DNA of 64,000 nucleotides from Paenibacillus rubinfantis (GCF_001486505.1 NZ_LN909063.1:434001-498000), one strand, 5' to 3'. Shown: positions 1 to 8,672, numbered from the stretch's first letter. Notes: generated by a model from the letters alone, not told the origin. Numbers and translations: made by a program.

Positions 1-2
1 AT

Positions 3-1328
3 CGACAAGACTTGAACCAGGCGCTTCGCAAAGCAGTCGACGTGCTGAATGCCAAACGTCAAATCCAAAGCGAGTCGATTACTCGGAATATTGCCTTTAA
101 TCTCTCGCTTCCGAAATTGAAAGAGAAAATATATCTATCCATTATTGAACGCAGCTTTAAAAAGCAAAGCAGTCAGGCATTTCTTCCGCTGATCGGCGCG
201 GATGATCCGAATCATCGGTTTGGGGTGCTCGTGCTGCGGATCTTGAATATGGAGGCCGTACGGGACAGCCGGTTTAACCATGACCGGGAGCTGCTTTATT
301 TTGCTGTGGCGAACGTCGTCAACGAGGTGGCCGTGAACAACCTGCAGTGCTTCAGCTTCGCTAATCCGAAGCAGGAACGGGAAATCATCGCGGTCTTTAC
401 CGCACAGGGCGGCTATCCGCAAGAGATTGCCTTCCGAGCAGGGGAATTGATGCGGAAGGTTGTTTCCACGCTAAGCGATTTATTTGACGTGCAGGCGGCC
501 GGGGGGATCGGCCGATATTGCGAGGATGTCTTGAACTTGGCCGTTTCCTATGAGGAGGCGGTCGCCGGGATCCAAGGGATTGACCTCTTGAAACTCAAGG
601 GGAATGCCGTGATTGGAGAGTCGGATAAGCCGGCGCTGAAGGAGACGTTCTCTTTCTCTAGCCGGATGCCGATTCTGCGGGGAGCCCTGGAGGCGGGCAA
701 TCTGAACCATGCCAAATCGGTGATGGCCGAATTCGCCAAGAGCATCCGGGCTTCTGGCTTCTGCAGCATCGGTGCGGCTGACCGGTTGCTGCGGGAAATC
801 GTCGTGCTGATCAATGATACGGCATCGGAACTTGGCGTACCCGCGGACAAGCTCCCCGCGTCCGGCGGAGATCGTCCGCTGCAGGCGCTTGGCATCGGGA
901 CCGATGTGGCCACATTTGAACAATTTGAGGCCTTGCTGCTCGGTTTGACGGAATATTATCACGAGCAAGTTCGCCGCTCGGTGGCGGCGGGACGTCCCTT
1001 CAGCGTCGAGGATATCAAGGCGTATATCGACAACCACTATTTTGAAGATATCAAGATTTCAATGTTCACGGAGAAGTATTTTTTGAGCCGCGAGTATTTG
1101 ATGAAGCTGTTTAAGCAACAATATGGCTGCGGTATTCACGAATATGTGCAGAAGGTTCGTATGGACAAAGCGAAGGAATTGCTGGATGATTCGTCACTCA
1201 AGATTCAGGAAATCTCCGAAATGCTGGGCTATAAAGACAAAAACTATTTCAGCAAGGCGTTCCGAAATTACTATGACCTGTCGCCGTCCGAATACCGTCA
1301 ACAGCAGGAGGAAAGGGTCAAAAAGTGA
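3..1328 (+). CDS. Two-component response regulator, AraC/YesN type, 5'-truncated by the window
   Basis: Cytoplasmic DNA-binding regulator, probably the output half of a sensor kinase/response regulator pair that controls sugar uptake. The reading frame is open to the first base of the window, so the N-terminal receiver domain lies upstream; the first visible residues (DLNQALRKAV) look like the end of a receiver and its linker. A long helical middle region follows, and the last ~100 residues form an AraC-type double helix-turn-helix: FLSREYLMKLFKQQYG is the first recognition unit and KIQEISEMLGYKDKNYFSKA the second, ending in the usual F(R)-x-Y-x-x-SPSEYR motif. The neighbour downstream is a sugar-binding lipoprotein, the usual partner of YesN/YesM-like pairs in Paenibacillus. 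Family assignment is firm; the target is inferred from position. Confidence 0.88.
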   Translation, partial: RQDLNQALRKAVDVLNAKRQIQSESITRNIAFNLSLPKLKEKIYLSIIERSFKKQSSQAFLPLIGADDPNHRFGVLVLRILNMEAVRDSRFNHDRELLYFAVANVVNEVAVNNLQCFSFANPKQEREIIAVFTAQGGYPQEIAFRAGELMRKVVSTLSDLFDVQAAGGIGRYCEDVLNLAVSYEEAVAGIQGIDLLKLKGNAVIGESDKPALKETFSFSSRMPILRGALEAGNLNHAKSVMAEFAKSIRASGFCSIGAADRLLREIVVLINDTASELGVPADKLPASGGDRPLQALGIGTDVATFEQFEALLLGLTEYYHEQVRRSVAAGRPFSVEDIKAYIDNHYFEDIKISMFTEKYFLSREYLMKLFKQQYGCGIHEYVQKVRMDKAKELLDDSSLKIQEISEMLGYKDKNYFSKAFRNYYDLSPSEYRQQQEERVKK

Positions 1329-1453
1329 ACTTGCGGGAGGACTCCACTTTTTTACCCTTAACTCACCACATATCTACATTTTTTCACCCGACCCTTTTCT
1401 TTAGAATAGGGGCATAACAAATTCAACCAAAAAAGAAATTGGGGGCGTTCGTA

Positions 1454-2776
1454 ATGAAGAAAAAAATCCTGGCCTTGTCATTCAGCTTGGTGCTGATCAT
1501 GGGCCTGTTATCCGCATGCGGAGGCAACAATAACGCAGCGAATAACGGAGCGAATAACGCAGGGGCTGGTAACGGTGGTGAGACGGATGATTCCAAACCG
1601 GTAACGATCAATATGTTTACAGCTTCTCCGGAATACACCGATGCGTTTAACGCCTACATCGAGGAATATAAGAAAGTGAAGCCTAACGTCACGATCAACT
1701 TGGAAATTATGCAAGCGGACTACAACACGGTATTGAAGTCGAGAATCGCGGCAGGCAGCACGCCTGACGTATTCCAAACAACGGCAGGCGGGGACATCGA
1801 CACCTTTGCCGAATACAGCGCCGATTTGACGGATCAGCCGCTGGCAGCAGCGATGACCGATGCCGTTCGCGCCAACATGACCTCCTCCGACGGCAAAGTG
1901 CTGGGATTGCCGGTGAAAGGCAATCTGTTCTCCTTGATCTACAACAAGCAGCTGCTGGATGAAGCGGGAATCACCACATTCCCGAAAACGACGGCTGAAC
2001 TGGACGATGCAATCGCCAAGCTGGATGCCAAAGGGATTACACCGTTCGCGAATGCGTACAAGGAATGGTGGGTGTGGAAGCACGTATTCCAGCATTTCGT
2101 GAATGCGGCAGCACAAGATGCCGGTGTAACAACGCAAGACCTGGTGAACAGCTTTATTGCTGGGGATGCCAAAATTAAGGATTATCCTGTTCTGTACAAC
2201 AACTTCTTTAGCTTCATTGATACGACGGTAGAACATGGCACCGATAAACCTCTGGAACGCGACAGCAACGCGCAAGTCAGTGACTTTGCATCCGGTAAAG
2301 CGGCGATCATGATCGGTAAAGGCGCATGGGACGAAGAAGCGATCAAGAAAATTACCCCGGATATCCAAATCGGTATCGCCGGGTATCCGGTCAGCGACAA
2401 AGCGGATCAAGCAACGATCATCACCGGTGCGGACCAAGCGCTGCGCATTAACAAGGACTCCGCCGTGGTGAATGAAACGATTGAGTTCTTCAACTGGCTG
2501 TACACGTCCGACTACGGCAAGAACTGGTTCTCTAGTGTAGCGAAGGTAATTCCTCCGATCAAGGACGCTCCGCTTCCGGATCTGGATATGCCGAAGCAAA
2601 TGAACGAAATCCTGAAATCCGAGCCATCGGGTGACCTGGCGATCAACTACTCGCTGGATACGTTCCATCAAAAATTCGGTGAAATCATGCAAGCCTACAT
2701 CGGCGGCAGCAAGTCGAAGGATCAAGCGGTAACCGAAATCGAACAAGCTTGGGTACAACTGGGTTCGGCTGAATAA
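1454..2776 (+). CDS. Sugar ABC transporter substrate-binding lipoprotein
   Basis: Extracellular solute-binding protein of family 1 (MsmE/CUT1 type), anchored to the outer face of the membrane. A lipoprotein signal peptide is clear: basic start, hydrophobic stretch and lipobox LLSACGG with the lipidated cysteine at residue 22, followed by an Asn/Gly/Ala-rich linker. Length 440 aa is normal. The ATG at 1454 is chosen because GGGGG lies about 8 bases upstream and it gives a compact signal peptide; a TTG 15 bases earlier is in frame but lacks a good ribosome site. No permease or ATPase gene follows: a strong terminator and then an alpha-galactosidase gene come next. The binding protein may supply an alpha-galactoside importer encoded elsewhere, with a shared ATPase. 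Substrate is inferred from the neighbour only. Confidence 0.88.
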   Translation: MKKKILALSFSLVLIMGLLSACGGNNNAANNGANNAGAGNGGETDDSKPVTINMFTASPEYTDAFNAYIEEYKKVKPNVTINLEIMQADYNTVLKSRIAAGSTPDVFQTTAGGDIDTFAEYSADLTDQPLAAAMTDAVRANMTSSDGKVLGLPVKGNLFSLIYNKQLLDEAGITTFPKTTAELDDAIAKLDAKGITPFANAYKEWWVWKHVFQHFVNAAAQDAGVTTQDLVNSFIAGDAKIKDYPVLYNNFFSFIDTTVEHGTDKPLERDSNAQVSDFASGKAAIMIGKGAWDEEAIKKITPDIQIGIAGYPVSDKADQATIITGADQALRINKDSAVVNETIEFFNWLYTSDYGKNWFSSVAKVIPPIKDAPLPDLDMPKQMNEILKSEPSGDLAINYSLDTFHQKFGEIMQAYIGGSKSKDQAVTEIEQAWVQLGSAE

Positions 2777-2812
2777 ACATCGAAAATCTCGGTTGTTCTT
2801 GAAACGGAAATG

Positions 2813-2848
2813 AACCCAGCACCACCTCTGGTGCTGGGTTTTGTTTTT
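2813..2848 (+). terminator. Rho-independent terminator after the binding-protein gene
   Basis: A perfect 12-bp stem (AACCCAGCACCA paired with TGGTGCTGGGTT), a 4-base loop CCTC and a T-rich tail. It separates the lipoprotein gene from the alpha-galactosidase gene, although read-through is possible because only about 30 bases separate them. Confidence 0.9.
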
Positions 2849-2880
2849 ACTTAGGACTGGTGAAGGGGAGTGCGAGGGTG

Positions 2881-4980
2881 ATGAGCAGAATCGAGATTCG
2901 GGAAAACGGCTTACATCTGGTATTGGAGGTCACCCAGGAGCAGGATGTGCGGCTGCTTCATTTTGGGGCTAACCCGCTGAACGAGGCGCGAATCCGGGAG
3001 GAGCGCAAACCGGGCTTTCGCTTAATGGAGCTGCAGTTGACCGGAGAGGACCGGGCTGAATATCATGGACGAACCCACCGGGCCTCGTACCCGGGGCTGC
3101 GGATGGTATACGCCGGACATACCAACTGCCGCAACGAATTCGGGCGGAAGCTGGAGGTTGCGCTGCGCGATCCGAAGACCGGGTTGGAGGCGGTGCAGCA
3201 CGTGCAATTCTACGGCGGAGTGCAGACGGTCCGGGCTTGGGTGGAATTGTACAATGCCGGGCCAGCAGCGGTGGGCTTGGAGTACGTTTCTTCCTTCGCG
3301 TTGACTGGCCTGGATAAGGAAGGCAGCCAAGATCGGGACGATAAAATGGTCTTGTCCCTCCCTCATACCGGATGGCAAAGCGAGCTGCAATGGCGCACCT
3401 ATCGGTTGCCGGAGCTGGGGTTATCCCACTTGACCGACCGCAGCTCCAAGCGGATTTCCTGCAGTAATACCGGCTCCTGGTCGGCTGCCGAGCATATTCC
3501 GATGGCCGTGCTGGAGAACCGGGAAACGGATCACAGCTTGTTCTGGCAAATCGAACATAACGGCTCTTGGCACTGGGAGATTTTCGACCAAGTGGACCAT
3601 TTAACCCTGATCCTCAGCGGGCCAACCGAACACGATAACCACTGGTGGGTATCGCTTCAGCCGGGAGAGCGGTTCGTCAGCGTTCCCGTTGCGTTTGGCG
3701 CGGTGAACGGCGGCTTTGAGGAGGCGATTGGGCAGTTGACCGCGTACCGCCGTCGAATTCGCCGTCCGAACGCCGATAACCGGGAGCTGCGGATTATTTT
3801 TAACGACTATATGAATTGCTTATTTGGTTCACCAACGACAGCGAAGCTGCTGCCGTTGATCGATGCCGCCGCCGAAGTGGGCTGCGAATACTTCTGTATC
3901 GATGCTGGATGGTACGCACCGGGAGAATGGTGGGATGGCGTTGGGGAATGGCTGCCGTCTTCGGAACGGTTCCCGGAAGGAATCAAATATGTTCTCGACT
4001 ACATCCGGAGCAAAGGGATGGTGCCGGGGTTATGGCTCGAGTTGGAGGTTATGGGCATTAACAGTCCGAAGCTGGCGGACACGGATGACAGCTGGTTTTT
4101 CCTGCGGCATGGCAAACGGGTGATGGATCGCAGCCGGTACCAGCTGGATTACCGCAACCCGAAAGTAGTGGCCCACGCAGATGAGGTGATTCGCCGGTTG
4201 GTGGAGGATTACGGGGTCGGTTATATTAAGATGGATTACAACATCAACGCCGGGATCGGGACGGAAACGGATGCGGACAGCTTCGGCGACGGGTTGCTGC
4301 AGCATAACCGCGCTTATCTGGCATGGCTGGATCGCATCTTCGCACGTTATCCGGAGCTCGTGATCGAGAACTGCTCCAGCGGCGGGATGCGGATGGATTA
4401 CGCCATGTTGAGCCGTCATAGCATCCAGTCGACCAGCGATCAGGAGAACTACGTGAACTATGCGGCGATCGCCGCCGCTTCACCGTCCGCGCTGACGCCG
4501 GAACAGTCTGCCATCTGGTCGTATCCGCTGCGGGAAGGCGACGACGAGGAGGTCGTCTTCAACATGGTCAACGCCCTGCTGCTGCGCGTGCACCAAAGCG
4601 GCCACCTGGCCGAATTAAGCCCGCGCCGCCGGGAGCTCGTGAAGGAAGCGCTGGATTATTACAAGACGATCCGCGCGGACATTCCGGAGGCGTTACCGTT
4701 CTGGCCGCTGGGGCTGCCGAAGCAGCAGGACGACTGGGTCAGCCTGGGCCTGCGCCGACCGGGCAGCGATACGGTATACCTCGCCGTATGGCGTACCCGC
4801 GGCGAAGCGTCGTCCCAGACCTTGCCGCTCCCGTCCCTGCAAGGGAAGGCGCTGGACATCCGCTGTGCTTACCCGCAGGACTTGGATGGCGCCTGGAGCT
4901 GGGATGCCGCAGCGGCTGAGCTGACGGTGACCCTGCCGTCTGCGCCGTCGGCCCGCTTGTTTGAGCTCCGCCTGATTTGA
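2881..4980 (+). CDS. Alpha-galactosidase, glycoside hydrolase family 36
   Basis: Hydrolyses terminal alpha-galactosyl residues (melibiose, raffinose type) or a related alpha-hexosaminide in the cytoplasm; no signal peptide is present. The order is GH36-like: N-terminal beta-sandwich (~1-300), catalytic barrel with CIDAGWY and a WLELE segment, and C-terminal beta domain. The nucleophile is expected at Asp452 in IKMDYN and the acid/base at Asp520 in STSDQEN. Length 699 aa suits the family. ATG 2881 follows GAAGGGGAG at about 10 bases; an earlier in-frame GTG at 2860 overlaps that ribosome site and is less likely. The sugar-binding protein and regulator upstream suggest inducible alpha-galactoside use. 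Specificity (galactose versus N-acetylgalactosamine) cannot be read from sequence alone. Confidence 0.9.
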   Translation: MSRIEIRENGLHLVLEVTQEQDVRLLHFGANPLNEARIREERKPGFRLMELQLTGEDRAEYHGRTHRASYPGLRMVYAGHTNCRNEFGRKLEVALRDPKTGLEAVQHVQFYGGVQTVRAWVELYNAGPAAVGLEYVSSFALTGLDKEGSQDRDDKMVLSLPHTGWQSELQWRTYRLPELGLSHLTDRSSKRISCSNTGSWSAAEHIPMAVLENRETDHSLFWQIEHNGSWHWEIFDQVDHLTLILSGPTEHDNHWWVSLQPGERFVSVPVAFGAVNGGFEEAIGQLTAYRRRIRRPNADNRELRIIFNDYMNCLFGSPTTAKLLPLIDAAAEVGCEYFCIDAGWYAPGEWWDGVGEWLPSSERFPEGIKYVLDYIRSKGMVPGLWLELEVMGINSPKLADTDDSWFFLRHGKRVMDRSRYQLDYRNPKVVAHADEVIRRLVEDYGVGYIKMDYNINAGIGTETDADSFGDGLLQHNRAYLAWLDRIFARYPELVIENCSSGGMRMDYAMLSRHSIQSTSDQENYVNYAAIAAASPSALTPEQSAIWSYPLREGDDEEVVFNMVNALLLRVHQSGHLAELSPRRRELVKEALDYYKTIRADIPEALPFWPLGLPKQQDDWVSLGLRRPGSDTVYLAVWRTRGEASSQTLPLPSLQGKALDIRCAYPQDLDGAWSWDAAAAELTVTLPSAPSARLFELRLI

Positions 4981-4985
4981 TCATC

Positions 4986-5028
4986 AAGATCCGCATCGCT
5001 GCGTTCGCAGGGGATGCGGATCTTTTTT
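4986..5028 (+). terminator. Rho-independent terminator after the alpha-galactosidase gene
   Basis: Stem AAGATCCGCATC (4986-4997) pairs perfectly with GATGCGGATCTT (5013-5024); the loop itself can fold (CTGCG-TTCG-CAG). A run of six T follows. Confidence 0.9.
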
Positions 5029-5222
5029 AGTGGGAGGGGAAATGCTGCACTAAATACAACAATCGGGGTGAAGTGGTCCGCCAACCTTTTGAAGATCACA
5101 CTCGAAGGGGGTCCGCTAGACTGGAATTGGGCATCAAGGGATGTTTTTCTACCGGGAGAGCATGTTACAGTGTGGCGGGGGCGATGCTAAAAGGGAGCAG
5201 CCTTACTAAGTTTGATCCTTTG
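5029..5222. other. Intergenic stretch with no recognisable feature
   Basis: Between the terminator at 4986-5028 and the promoter at 5223 there is about 190 bases without a plausible coding frame, repeat or RNA motif that I can identify. Confidence 0.6.
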
Positions 5223-5280
5223 TTGACATGAAACCAAAAGGTGTCATATAATCACTTTAGTTAGGAAACCATTTGGTTTC
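5223..5280 (+). promoter_or_regulatory. Promoter with two inverted-repeat operators for the AHSA1/ArsR pair
   Basis: A near-consensus housekeeping promoter: TTGACA (5223-5228), 18-base spacer, TATAAT (5247-5252). Two related palindromes flank the core: ATGAAACC-AAAA-GGTGTCAT (5229-5248, one arm mismatch) inside the spacer, and GAAACC-ATTT-GGTTTC (5265-5280) just after the -10. Their centres are 34 bp apart, about three helical turns, so they would lie on the same face. The first would block polymerase directly. The ArsR-family protein encoded as second gene is the obvious candidate repressor (inference). Confidence 0.8.
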
Positions 5281-5313
5281 ATATAAACTTGAAGATGAGA
5301 AAGAGGAGAATCC

Positions 5314-5742
5314 ATGATGGATCAGAATAACACGAAAATGCTGCCGGACATCCGGCACACGATTCTGCTAAATGCACCGATCTCCCGGGTATGGGAGGCC
5401 GTTGCCACGTCGGAGGGGATTGCCGCTTGGTTTATGCCAAATAGCTTCCAGCCGATCGAAGGGTATGAATTCGTCCTGCATGCCGGCCCGTTTGGAGACT
5501 CCCCGTGTAAAGTTACGGAATTGGATCCGCCGAATCGGTTATCGTTTAATTGGGGCAGGGACTGGACGCTTACGTTCGAGCTGGAGGAAAAAGGCGATCA
5601 AACCGAGTTTACGTTGATTCACGGCGGATGGACCGCCGACCAAGTCACCGAGTTTGGCGAAACGCACGAGCTGGTTCGCGGACGCATGGATCAAGGCTGG
5701 TCGGGTATTGTTGGCAAGCTGGCTGAATACGTACGGGTGTAA
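5314..5742 (+). CDS. SRPBCC/AHSA1-domain protein
   Basis: Small (142 aa) START/Bet v1-like fold protein of the AHSA1 family, with a hydrophobic ligand-binding cavity; the ligand is unknown. Diagnostic features are the N-terminal strand with VWEAVATSEGIAAWF, the central PFGDSPCKVTELDPPNRLSF segment, and the C-terminal helix DQGWSGIVGKLAEYV. The ATG at 5314 is preceded by AGAGGAGA. It is the first gene of a two-gene operon, with only 3 bases before an ArsR-type regulator. This pairing is widespread in Firmicutes and in such pairs the ArsR protein usually represses its own operon. Soluble, cytoplasmic. Confidence 0.88.
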   Translation: MMDQNNTKMLPDIRHTILLNAPISRVWEAVATSEGIAAWFMPNSFQPIEGYEFVLHAGPFGDSPCKVTELDPPNRLSFNWGRDWTLTFELEEKGDQTEFTLIHGGWTADQVTEFGETHELVRGRMDQGWSGIVGKLAEYVRV

Positions 5743-5745
5743 ACT

Positions 5746-6129
5746 ATGGCGGAGACAGCTTCTGCAAAGCATGACGTATTCCAGGCGATCGCCGACCCGA
5801 CGCGCCGGGAGCTCCTGCAGCTGCTAGGCGGGCGAGAGCTGCCGTTGAAGGACATCAGCGGTCGGTTCCCGATGAGCCGAACGGCGGTATCCAAGCACCT
5901 GCGTATTTTGGCCGAAGCGGGACTGGTGCAGGAACGCAAAGTCGGCCGGGAGACGCGCTATCGCCTGGACGCCGATCCGCTGCTGGAGCTGAAGCGCTGG
6001 CTGGCGTATTACGAGCGTTTCTGGGAGAACAAGCTGTCCCTGCTCAAGCACTATGTCGAATCCGAGCCGGGCGCGGAACCTACGGGTCTTCGCACTGTCC
6101 CGAAGCCCCCGTCCGACGGCACAAGTTAG
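5746..6129 (+). CDS. ArsR-family transcriptional regulator
   Basis: Winged-helix repressor, 127 aa. The N-terminal part reads FQAIADPTRRELLQLL, then the recognition region MSRTAVSKHLRILAEAGLV and wing ERKVGRETRYRL. The metal-binding ELCVCDL motif of arsenic sensors is absent (LPLKDISGRF instead), so it belongs to the non-metal SdpR-like branch that pairs with AHSA1 proteins. The C-terminal tail after residue ~105 is proline-rich and probably unstructured. Probable autorepressor acting on the two palindromes at 5229-5280. A terminator follows at 6152. Confidence 0.88.
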   Translation: MAETASAKHDVFQAIADPTRRELLQLLGGRELPLKDISGRFPMSRTAVSKHLRILAEAGLVQERKVGRETRYRLDADPLLELKRWLAYYERFWENKLSLLKHYVESEPGAEPTGLRTVPKPPSDGTS

Positions 6130-6151
6130 CGAGCCTCCGGGCCAATAAATG

Positions 6152-6197
6152 AAGCCTCCGGCAACACCTCTACAGGTGGGAAGCCGGAGGTTTCTTA
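6152..6197 (+). terminator. Rho-independent terminator after the ArsR gene
   Basis: Outer stem AAGCCTCCGGC pairs with GCCGGAGGTTT (one G-U pair), enclosing a small inner hairpin CACCT-CTA-CAGGTG. The T tail is short (TTTCTT). Confidence 0.7.
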
Positions 6198-6199
6198 TG

Positions 6200-6571
6200 T
6201 TAACGGCGGATTACCCGGTCGTTCCTTCCCCACCGGTTCCGCCGGGATTGTAAGGGGAGTAAGCATCGAAAGAGATACCGCGATCTCAAAGCTTCATTGA
6301 TTTGAACCGTTTCGTCGATCCGATACCGCACAAGCCGGTTCGCTCCGGGAAAATCATGGAGCCCCTCCCCTGCACTTCTTCCTCCCACAAAATCTCCGCC
6401 GTACCGGACAGTTGCAGAACATGCCCGCCCTCGAAGTCGAGGAACAGCAAGCCTGAGTGTATTCTGCATTTCTATGATCACAGCCGCAATGGCTCCCACC
6501 GTTGGTGCGATGTCACCCAATGCGGCAATCGCGTCAAGGTGAATGAGCATTATCATCGCAAGAAGGCGCAA
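6200..6571 (-). pseudogene. Decayed flavin-oxidase-like (pyridoxamine 5'-phosphate oxidase superfamily) gene remnant
   Basis: No intact gene is present, but two reverse-strand frames each hold half of a recognisable PNPOx-like barrel. One frame (about 6286-6466) reads SGLLFLDFEGGHVLQLSGTA followed by EILWEEE; the overlapping frame then gives FPGANRLVRYRIDETVQINE and ALRSRY, which is what normally follows in these proteins. A single-base shift near 6350-6370 would join them. The first frame has an in-frame TAG about five codons before the SGLLF segment, so at least one more lesion exists upstream. The N-terminal half is missing. I read this as an old frameshifted fragment; no ribosome site or start supports expression. 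Confidence 0.6.
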
Positions 6572-6702
6572 CCCTCTCCATAAGAAGCTGTCCCTACCTT
6601 GATAGCTACCTTTCCCGTGTTCCTCCTCTGGTATATAATGGGTGTGGACTTTTTCATCATGGCAAGCCTACTTCCAAAAAACGCCCTAAGGAGGTTGTTG
6701 AC

Positions 6703-7686
6703 ATGAAGTACGTCAGTTTGGGAAGAACCGGATTGAAGGTCAGCCGTCTGTGCCTAGGAACGATGAATTTTGGGCCAACGACAGACGAGAAGGAAGCGTT
6801 TCGCATCATGGACGCGGCGATTGACGCCGGCGTTAATTTCTTCGATACGGCCAATGTCTACGGTGGAACGTCGCATCGCGGCTGGACCGAGGAGATCATC
6901 GGGCGTTGGTTCGCGCAGGGCGGCGGCCGGAGAGAGAAGGTTGTGCTGGCCACGAAGGTGTACGGGGCGATGAGTGAACCTGCTGCTGCCGATCCCAATG
7001 AAAGCGGTCCCGGCCTATCGGCTTATAAAATCCGCCGCCATTTGGAGGATTCGCTGCGCCGGCTTGGTACGGACCATATCGAACTGTACCAGATGCATCA
7101 TGTCGACCGTAACGTCTCTTGGGATGAGTTATGGAGCGCTTTTGACGTTGCGCAAAAACAAGGGAAAATCGGCTACGTCGGCTCCAGTAATTTTGCCGGG
7201 CGGGATCTGGTGAAGGCGCAATATGAGGCCAAAGCTCGCGGAGCGCTGGGACTGGTTTCGGAACAGCATAAATACAGCCTGTTGTGCCGCTTGCCGGAGC
7301 TGGAGGTTCTTCCTGCAGCCGAGGAACTGGGGATCGGCGTGATCCCATGGAGCCCGCTGGACGGCGGGATTCTCGGCGGGAATCTGAATCCGCAGCCAGG
7401 CTCGCGGTCGGCTAAACAGACCGAGCGGATCGAGAAGCTGCGCCCGCAGCTGGAGCGGTTCAGCCGGCTGTGTAAAGAACTAGGCGAGTCGGAAGCTACA
7501 GTGGCGCTGGCTTGGACGCTGGCTCATCCGGCCGTTACGGCCCCGATTATCGGACCGCGAACGCTGCAGCAGTTCGAGGAAACGCTGCGGGTCGTGGACG
7601 TCGAGTTAAACGAGGAGACGCTTAAGGCGATCGACGAGATCTTCCCGGGTCCGGGCGGAGACGCGCCTAAAGCCTACGCCTGGTAA
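6703..7686 (+). CDS. Aldo/keto reductase
   Basis: NADPH-dependent oxidoreductase of the AKR superfamily (TIM barrel, 327 aa), reducing carbonyl compounds; substrate unknown. The catalytic tetrad is visible: Asp and Tyr in FFDTANVYGG, Lys in LATKVYG and His in YQMHHVD. The cofactor site near the C terminus reads APIIGPRTLQQFEETL. Start ATG 6703 is preceded by AAGGAGG at 8 bases. A TATAAT-like -10 lies at 6634 but no convincing -35. The gene is followed 27 bases later by a GNAT gene, possibly cotranscribed. Confidence 0.92.
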   Translation: MKYVSLGRTGLKVSRLCLGTMNFGPTTDEKEAFRIMDAAIDAGVNFFDTANVYGGTSHRGWTEEIIGRWFAQGGGRREKVVLATKVYGAMSEPAAADPNESGPGLSAYKIRRHLEDSLRRLGTDHIELYQMHHVDRNVSWDELWSAFDVAQKQGKIGYVGSSNFAGRDLVKAQYEAKARGALGLVSEQHKYSLLCRLPELEVLPAAEELGIGVIPWSPLDGGILGGNLNPQPGSRSAKQTERIEKLRPQLERFSRLCKELGESEATVALAWTLAHPAVTAPIIGPRTLQQFEETLRVVDVELNEETLKAIDEIFPGPGGDAPKAYAW

Positions 7687-7713
7687 GGTCATACGAGGAA
7701 GGGGAACGAGACG

Positions 7714-8571
7714 ATGATTCGATACGAACGGGGCACGGACCTGGAAATGAGCACGATTTATCAGGCGTTTCAGCGCGGATTCGCCGATTACATCATTCAA
7801 TTTAACTTGACCGAAACGGAGTTTGCGGATCGTTTCTTTGGCCCGGAAGGCAATGCGCGGGAGCATTCCTTCGTGGCTCTCGACGGTGATGATGCCGTGG
7901 GCGTTGTCCTTGGCGGCAATAAGGTTTACGAATCCGTTCAAACGATGCGCTGCGGCGCACTGGCCGTCAGCCCGGAATACCGGGGCAAGGGCGTAAGTGC
8001 AGGCCTCATGGACCTGCACCGGGAGGAAGCGCTGCAGGCCGGTTGCAAGCAGCTGTTCTTGGAGGTCATCGCCGGGAATGACCGGGCGATTGCTTTTTAT
8101 CTAAAAAGAGGATACCGCCGCGTTTACGACGTCTCGTTCTATACGCTTCCCGATGCCTCCCGATTGGAAGCCCCAACAGGGGCTTCTGCGGGAGCGGGGG
8201 TAGCGCGGATTGAGTTTGAGTCCTTTGCCGAAATGGTGGGTCCGTGGAAATATTTTCACATCAATTGGCAAAACGATTTGGAGTATCAAGAGCGCAGTCC
8301 TTCCAATGCCTATTACGGTGTCCGGGTAGACGGCGAATGGGCGGGGGGCCTCTCCATCAGTGCGAACGGCAAAATCAACCTGCTGATCGTCAGCAACCGC
8401 CATCGGGGAAAAGGGATCGCCACCCGGCTGCTGGCCGCGGCCCGCGAGGAGTTGGGGTTCGTCAAATTTACGGCCTCTACGCCGAATAATGCGCTGCTGG
8501 AAGGGTTACTGGAGCGGCGTGGATTCGTTCGCGACAAGATCAGCCTGCATGAGATGTACCTTCGGTTATAA
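7714..8571 (+). CDS. Tandem GNAT-family N-acetyltransferase
   Basis: Two GNAT acetyl-CoA-dependent transferase folds in one 285-aa chain. The N-terminal domain (~1-150) has the acetyl-CoA loop SPEYRGKGVSAGLM and the GNDRAIAFYLKRGYRRVYDV C-terminal signature. The second domain (~155-285) is more divergent, with NRHRGKGIATRLL and NNALLEGLLERRGFVRDK. Both pyrophosphate-binding loops look intact, so both might bind acetyl-CoA. Start ATG 7714 follows GAGGAAGGGG at about 10 bases. Substrate unknown; proteins of this shape act on small amines or antibiotics, but nothing here decides. Confidence 0.88.
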   Translation: MIRYERGTDLEMSTIYQAFQRGFADYIIQFNLTETEFADRFFGPEGNAREHSFVALDGDDAVGVVLGGNKVYESVQTMRCGALAVSPEYRGKGVSAGLMDLHREEALQAGCKQLFLEVIAGNDRAIAFYLKRGYRRVYDVSFYTLPDASRLEAPTGASAGAGVARIEFESFAEMVGPWKYFHINWQNDLEYQERSPSNAYYGVRVDGEWAGGLSISANGKINLLIVSNRHRGKGIATRLLAAAREELGFVKFTASTPNNALLEGLLERRGFVRDKISLHEMYLRL

Positions 8572-8596
8572 TATGCGGCATCCCAGACCTAAAGTG

Positions 8597-8646
8597 TTGA
8601 CACCGGCCTGGGATTTCGTTTATCATCATGTAGACCGATCGGTCTA
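8597..8646 (+). promoter_or_regulatory. Promoter and TetR (LmrA/QacR-type) operator
   Basis: TTGACA (8597-8602), 18-base spacer, TATCAT (8621-8626), followed at once by a perfect 16-bp palindrome TAGACCGATCGGTCTA (8631-8646). The palindrome matches the operator type used by LmrA/YxaF-like TetR repressors and overlaps the expected transcription start, so it should mediate autorepression of the regulator gene at 8673. Confidence 0.85.
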
Positions 8647-8672
8647 ATCTATGCGGAAAGGTACCGGTATAC

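Noticed and set aside
6302..6583. Plus-strand 93-codon frame in the gap before the aldo/keto reductase
   Set aside because: It has no ribosome site, and the opposite strand carries the recognisable flavoprotein remnant, which explains the open frame.
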